Shown: piece by piece, positions 60,561 to 64,000 of the stretch
Layout of the letters: every line of letters begins with the position of its first letter
How positions within the stretch are numbered: position 1 is the first letter of the stretch
Source of the DNA: G020354785 sp964521285
Lineage (GTDB): Bacteria; Bacteroidota; Bacteroidia; Bacteroidales; UBA10428
Reading direction: 5' to 3'
DNA: 64,000 nt
Assembly (NCBI GenBank): GCA_964521285.1
Contig: CAZFQS010000006.1
Location: 1-64,000, forward strand
Notes under the pieces: model-generated
What the model was told of the DNA's origin: nothing
What the model saw: only the letters and a program-made list of their open reading frames with translations
Databases searched by the model: none
Translations under genes and position numbers: made by a program

Positions 60561-61613
60561 ATGAGTGATAAATATTCCAAAAAAATACATTTTGCAAGTG
60601 ATAATTACTCCGGTGTTTGTGCGGAAGCAATAGACAACATAAACAAAGCAAATACAGGTTGTGATTACCCATACGGAGAAGACAGGTGGACAGAAAAAGC
60701 ATGTGATTTGTTCAGAGAAATGTTTGAAACAGACTGTGAAGTGTTCTTTGTTTATAACGGAACATCAGCAAATGCTCTGGCATTATCCTCCATGTGCAAA
60801 TCATATCACAGTATTATTTGCAATGAATTGGCGCATATTGAAACAGATGAATGCGGTGCACCTGAATTTTTTTCCAATGGAGCAAAAATACTGTTGGGGA
60901 AAGGTGATGATGGAAAAATATCTTCAAAAAGTACTGAAGAAATAATATTGAGAAGATCTGATATACATTATCCTATGCCAAAAGTACTGAGTATAACCCA
61001 GTCAACTGAGGTCGGGACAGTATACAAACCTGAAGAATTACTGGGATTATATAAATTAACAAAAAAACATAATCTGAAGTTACATATGGATGGAGCAAGG
61101 TTATCAAATGCTATTGCTTCGCTTGATATAACACCCAAAGAAATAACTTGGCAATGCGGTATTGATGTATTATGTTTTGGAGGAGTAAAAAACGGATTGA
61201 TGTATGGTGAAGCGGTTATCTTTTTTAACAAGGATTTGGCTGAAGAATTTGAATATCATTGTAAGCAGAGTGGCCAGTTAGCCTCAAAAATGCGATTTAT
61301 TGCAGCACAATGGTCAGGCCTGCTAAAAACAAGAGCCTGGTATAAAAATGCAAGGCATGCAAATGACTGTGCAAGAGAATTAGAAAACAAACTAAGAAAT
61401 ATTGAACAGATAAAATTTATATTCCCCTGCGAAGCAAATGCTTTGTTTATTAATTTACCGGTAAAATCTATTGAATACTTAAAAAGTAATGGCTGGCATT
61501 TTTATACATTTATAGGAGCAGGAGGAGTAAGGTTAGTGTGCTCATGGGACACAACAATTGAAGAGATAAATGATTTAGTGGAAGATATCAAAAACTCGGT
61601 TTTAAGAAGTTAA
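60561..61613 (+). CDS. Low-specificity L-threonine aldolase
   Basis: PLP-dependent cleavage of L-threonine and related beta-hydroxy amino acids to glycine and an aldehyde. 350 residues. HFASDNYSGVCAEAIDNINKA start, TGCDYPYGEDRWT, LHMDGARLSNAI and the Schiff-base lysine in FGGVKNGLMYGEAV. It sits 38 bp before the esterase, perhaps in the same operon. A strong Shine-Dalgarno and a clear promoter precede it, unlike most genes in the window. Confidence 0.92.
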   Translation: MSDKYSKKIHFASDNYSGVCAEAIDNINKANTGCDYPYGEDRWTEKACDLFREMFETDCEVFFVYNGTSANALALSSMCKSYHSIICNELAHIETDECGAPEFFSNGAKILLGKGDDGKISSKSTEEIILRRSDIHYPMPKVLSITQSTEVGTVYKPEELLGLYKLTKKHNLKLHMDGARLSNAIASLDITPKEITWQCGIDVLCFGGVKNGLMYGEAVIFFNKDLAEEFEYHCKQSGQLASKMRFIAAQWSGLLKTRAWYKNARHANDCARELENKLRNIEQIKFIFPCEANALFINLPVKSIEYLKSNGWHFYTFIGAGGVRLVCSWDTTIEEINDLVEDIKNSVLRS

Positions 61614-61651
61614 TGAACGCATGTAAAACAAATACTAAATAAAATTTACCA

Positions 61652-62551
61652 ATGAAATCAAAATTGAATTTTTTAATACTACTGATATTAATTCCGGGAT
61701 ATTTATTTTCCCAGAATTATACAAAAATAACTGACATTCCATATACTGTAAATCAAACCAGCGAGCGCCAAAAGCTGGATATCTATATTCCGGAAAATAG
61801 CGAAAATCTTATGCCCTGCCTGGTATGGATTCATGGCGGAGCCTGGCTATCAGGATCTAAAGACGGACTGGCCCCGGAAATTGATACCCTGCTGCATCAT
61901 GGATATGTTGTTGCAAGCATAGGGTACAGGCTGAGCGGGGAATCAATCTTCCCGGCTCAGATACATGACTGCAAAGCAGCTATTCGTTATTTAAAAGAAA
62001 ATGGTAAAAAATATAAAATTGACAGTTCAAGAATTGCAGTTTCCGGAGCATCTGCAGGAGGTCATCTTGCATCTCTGACAGGTACTTCATCTGATATTCC
62101 TGATTTGGAAGATAAGACCCAGGGTTATAAAAATGCCTCAAGCCGGGTGCAGGCAGTAATTGACTTTTATGGACCAACAGATTTTTTAATTATGGATATG
62201 TTACCGGATTCACCCCCGGACTCTTGCAGAGAAATGGATCCGCATTTATCACCCGACTCACCGGAAAGTTTGTTACTTGGCTGTAATATTGCGGATTGTC
62301 CGGAAAAAGTAAAATTTGCTAATCCCATAACCTATATCTCAGATGATGACCCTCCCTTTTTAATTCTCCACGGCACATTTGACTGTGTGGTAACACCCGC
62401 GTCAAGTGTAAAATTGGAAAAAAGGCTTAGGGAAAAAGGTGTCCCTGTAAAATTGCATTTATTAACACATGCCGGACATGGCGGACCAGAATTTGTAACA
62501 CCGGAAGCCAAATCTATGATTTTACAATTTTTAGTTGATATTCTGAAATAA
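61652..62551 (+). CDS. Exported alpha/beta-hydrolase esterase
   Basis: A 299-residue esterase with a signal peptide (FLILLILIPGYLFSQ). Oxyanion-hole HGGAW in CLVWIHGGAWLSGSKDG, nucleophile Ser in VSGASAGGHLASL, Asp in LHGTFDCVVTP and His in THAGHGGPEF. Such BD-FAE-like enzymes remove acyl groups from polysaccharides or other esters; substrate unknown. It has no T9SS domain. Confidence 0.88.
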   Translation: MKSKLNFLILLILIPGYLFSQNYTKITDIPYTVNQTSERQKLDIYIPENSENLMPCLVWIHGGAWLSGSKDGLAPEIDTLLHHGYVVASIGYRLSGESIFPAQIHDCKAAIRYLKENGKKYKIDSSRIAVSGASAGGHLASLTGTSSDIPDLEDKTQGYKNASSRVQAVIDFYGPTDFLIMDMLPDSPPDSCREMDPHLSPDSPESLLLGCNIADCPEKVKFANPITYISDDDPPFLILHGTFDCVVTPASSVKLEKRLREKGVPVKLHLLTHAGHGGPEFVTPEAKSMILQFLVDILK

Positions 62552-62580
62552 TATTTCAATAATACAGAATATTCATCCAC

Positions 62581-62601
62581 CCGGACAAAAATTTAGTCCG
62601 G
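62581..62601 (+). terminator. Possible hairpin terminator between esterase and GYD gene
   Basis: CCGGAC (62581-62586) pairs with GTCCGG (62596-62601), 9-base loop, 30 bp past the esterase stop. The following bases are GTTAAAATTA rather than a clean T-run, so it is weak. Confidence 0.35.
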
Positions 62602-62698
62602 TTAAAATTACATAAGGCTATGTTCAATCTTTGGACAGGGTTACCCGCGATGAAACAATTAATCTTGCTATTACTTTAATTATGAGCTGTGCTCATAC

Positions 62699-62977
62699 CT
62701 ATCCCATCAACTTGTCAAATTCATCTACTTCAATAGCCGGTGCTGTTGTGAAGGCTATACCTGTCATCCTGGCTAAAGCAACAGAGGTTTTCATTACCTC
62801 TTCAATACCAGGGAAGCTCACAATAAGTACCAGATCCTGTTCTGCCAGCAATGCATACATAGATTTTACTTCACCACCAGATTTTTTGATGAGCTCGACA
62901 GCTTTCTCAGTTCGTTTGGCACCTATTCCTTTTATTGCCTCACTTGAGTATTTTCCAAACATAAAAAAAACTGCCAT
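62699..62977 (-). CDS. GYD-domain protein
   Basis: A 92-residue protein of the GYD family (PF08734 type): FFMFGKYSSEAIKGIGAKRTEKAVELI, GGEVKSMYALLAEQDLVLIVSFPG, VALARMTGIAFTTAPAI, EFDKLMG. Small ferredoxin-like fold, function unknown. It has a strong Shine-Dalgarno (AAGGAGG) upstream, at about 62986-62992 on the minus strand. Convergent with the esterase. Confidence 0.87.
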   Translation of the reverse strand: MAVFFMFGKYSSEAIKGIGAKRTEKAVELIKKSGGEVKSMYALLAEQDLVLIVSFPGIEEVMKTSVALARMTGIAFTTAPAIEVDEFDKLMG

Positions 62978-63196
62978 ATTAATTCCTCCTTTTAAATTGA
63001 TAATTAAAAAATAGTCATTAATACATAATGTATAATCAGATATTTGCAGCGATTGATATTATTATCAAATTTAAGACATCATTTTATTAAAGTCAATTAA
63101 AATACATATTTATAATATCTGAAAAATAGTCGGACAGGAAAATGATTACCAGGTAACAGTTTTTTAATAATTTTATAAAAATATCAATAATACTTT

Positions 63197-63204
63197 TATG
63201 TTTG
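63197..63204 (+). promoter_or_regulatory. Possible -7 box for aat
   Basis: TATGTTTG matches TAnnTTTG, 38 bp before the ATG at 63243. A TTTT at 63171-63174 lies about 22 bp upstream as a poor -33. Confidence 0.42.
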
Positions 63205-63242
63205 TACCGGACATAAAATCCAATAGCAGTAAAAACATTTAA

Positions 63243-63929
63243 ATGCCAGCTAAGTTATCTTCTGCAAACAACCATCTGTTCCCTGATCCTGATAAAGCTG
63301 ATCCGGAAGGCCTGCTTGCTATTGGGGGAGATTTGTCAGTTAATACTTTAGTTAAAGCCTATTCTCTTGGCATATTCCCATGGTATAGTGAAGAAATGCC
63401 AATATTATGGTGGTGCCCTGATCCGCGGCTGGTTTTATTTCCGGAGAAATTTAAAATATCTAAATCACTCAGGCATACTATTAAGCAAAAAAAATATATT
63501 GTTAAAATTGATGATAATTTTGAAAAAGTCATTGAGAATTGTGCGTTAAGCAAAAGAAAAGGGCAGGAAGGAACATGGATTACAAATGAAATGAAGGAAG
63601 CATATATTCAACTGTTTAAAGAAGGGTATGCCCATTCGTTTGAGACATATTATAATAATGAGTTAGTGGGTGGTTTATATGGAGTATCATTGGGCCGGAC
63701 TTTCTTCGGAGAATCGATGTTTTATAAAATGACCGATGCATCCAAGGTAGCATTATACTATTTGATTGAAAGACTGAAGAAATGGAAATTTCATTTTATA
63801 GATGCCCAGCAATCAACACAACATATGAAAATGCTTGGAGCAGAAGAAATTTCCAGGGATGAGTTTTTAAGAATACTTAAGGTGTCTTTAAAAAAATCTA
63901 CAATAAGAGGGAAGTGGGAAAAATTTTAA
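63243..63929 (+). CDS. aat: Leucyl/phenylalanyl-tRNA-protein transferase
   Basis: Adds leucine or phenylalanine to the N-terminus of proteins starting with Arg or Lys, marking them for degradation by ClpAP. FPDPDKADPEGLLAIGGDLS, GIFPWYSEEMPILWWCPDPRLVLFPE, GQEGTWITNEMKEAY and GLYGVSLGRTFFGESMF are all conserved. 228 residues, standard. Confidence 0.96.
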   Translation: MPAKLSSANNHLFPDPDKADPEGLLAIGGDLSVNTLVKAYSLGIFPWYSEEMPILWWCPDPRLVLFPEKFKISKSLRHTIKQKKYIVKIDDNFEKVIENCALSKRKGQEGTWITNEMKEAYIQLFKEGYAHSFETYYNNELVGGLYGVSLGRTFFGESMFYKMTDASKVALYYLIERLKKWKFHFIDAQQSTQHMKMLGAEEISRDEFLRILKVSLKKSTIRGKWEKF

Positions 63930-63932
63930 AGA

Positions 63933-64000
63933 TCAGTAACCTACAACCCATAATATTCTTTCTTCATCAGCACATTTTTCTGTAAGATCAATCAGGTCCT
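63933..64000 (-). CDS. C-terminal end of an unidentified gene (partial)
   Basis: Minus-strand frame open from the window edge to a TGA at 63933-63935. Encodes DLIDLTEKCADEERILWVVGY. Only 21 residues are visible, too few for a family assignment. Confidence 0.45.
   Translation of the reverse strand, partial: DLIDLTEKCADEERILWVVGY

Noticed and set aside
1..64000. CRISPR array, toxin-antitoxin, defence or prophage cluster
   Set aside because: Read for regularly spaced repeats, short paired genes, nucleases and phage genes; none seen. The 8-bp arrays have no spacers.

Overview
The window is chromosomal DNA of a member of the Bacteroidota, most likely an uncultured or environmental Bacteroidales-type organism. 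The evidence is the low G+C content, type IX secretion signatures (a PorD-like component and C-terminal YPNP-type sorting domains), BamD and LolA outer-membrane biogenesis genes, Bacteroidota promoters of the TTTG-N19-TAnnTTTG type, near-absence of Shine-Dalgarno sequences, a V/A-type ATPase operon with a DUF2764 gene, and paired large signal peptidases. A run of 100 Ns at 3642-3741 shows that this is a scaffolded draft assembly.

Layout. 1-12.9 kb: the end of a YfcC-like transporter, recN, a T9SS-secreted GH128-type glucanase split by the N gap, mscL, a coiled-coil exported protein, then the porD-coaBC-rpoZ-bamD operon, an alpha-oxoamine synthase with a textbook promoter, and trxB. 12.9-22.4 kb: a nitroreductase, an NlpC/P60 hydrolase, a 7TM-HD phosphodiesterase, a LolA-like protein and ftsK, a lipoprotein, argF and an RRM protein. 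22.4-31.2 kb: a CAP-domain protein, a DUF456 protein and the seven-gene rotary ATPase operon (E, DUF2764, A, B, D, I, K in transcription order). 31.4-38.7 kb: two phosphate transporters of unrelated families (NptA-like and PiT-like), both with PhoU-like tails. Between them are small exported proteins and an ankyrin/beta-barrel fusion. 38.9-47.2 kb: an RsmI-like methyltransferase, three FKBP-type lipoproteins behind an NrnA-like DHH phosphoesterase, an MFS remnant, two signal peptidases and dapB. 47.2-55.8 kb: thrS-infC-rpmI-rplT, a DPP-IV-like peptidase, a GH39-like glycosidase, a PKD lipoprotein and two tandem tRNA-Leu genes. 55.9-59.6 kb: a mobile, composition-shifted island holding transposon-end-like boxes, a P3A-type H+-ATPase, an internally deleted IS3-family element with its inverted ends, and an orphan T9SS sorting domain. 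59.6-64 kb: an outer-membrane barrel protein, threonine aldolase, an esterase, a GYD protein, aat and the end of another gene.

Most of the window is housekeeping. The most notable signals are: (i) the complete Na+-ligand set in the rotary ATPase K subunit; (ii) the island at 55.9-59.6 kb, where the ATPase reading frame ends inside a transposon-end-like repeat; (iii) dispersed arrays of an 8-bp unit at three intergenic sites, one of them beside a thrS -7 box; (iv) infC starting at ATA behind a perfect AGGAGG in a genome that otherwise rarely uses such sites; (v) the ankyrin/beta-barrel fusion; and (vi) a 55-bp duplicated contig end which, once collapsed, restores one 986-residue secreted glucanase. 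I did not find a clearly new multi-gene system.
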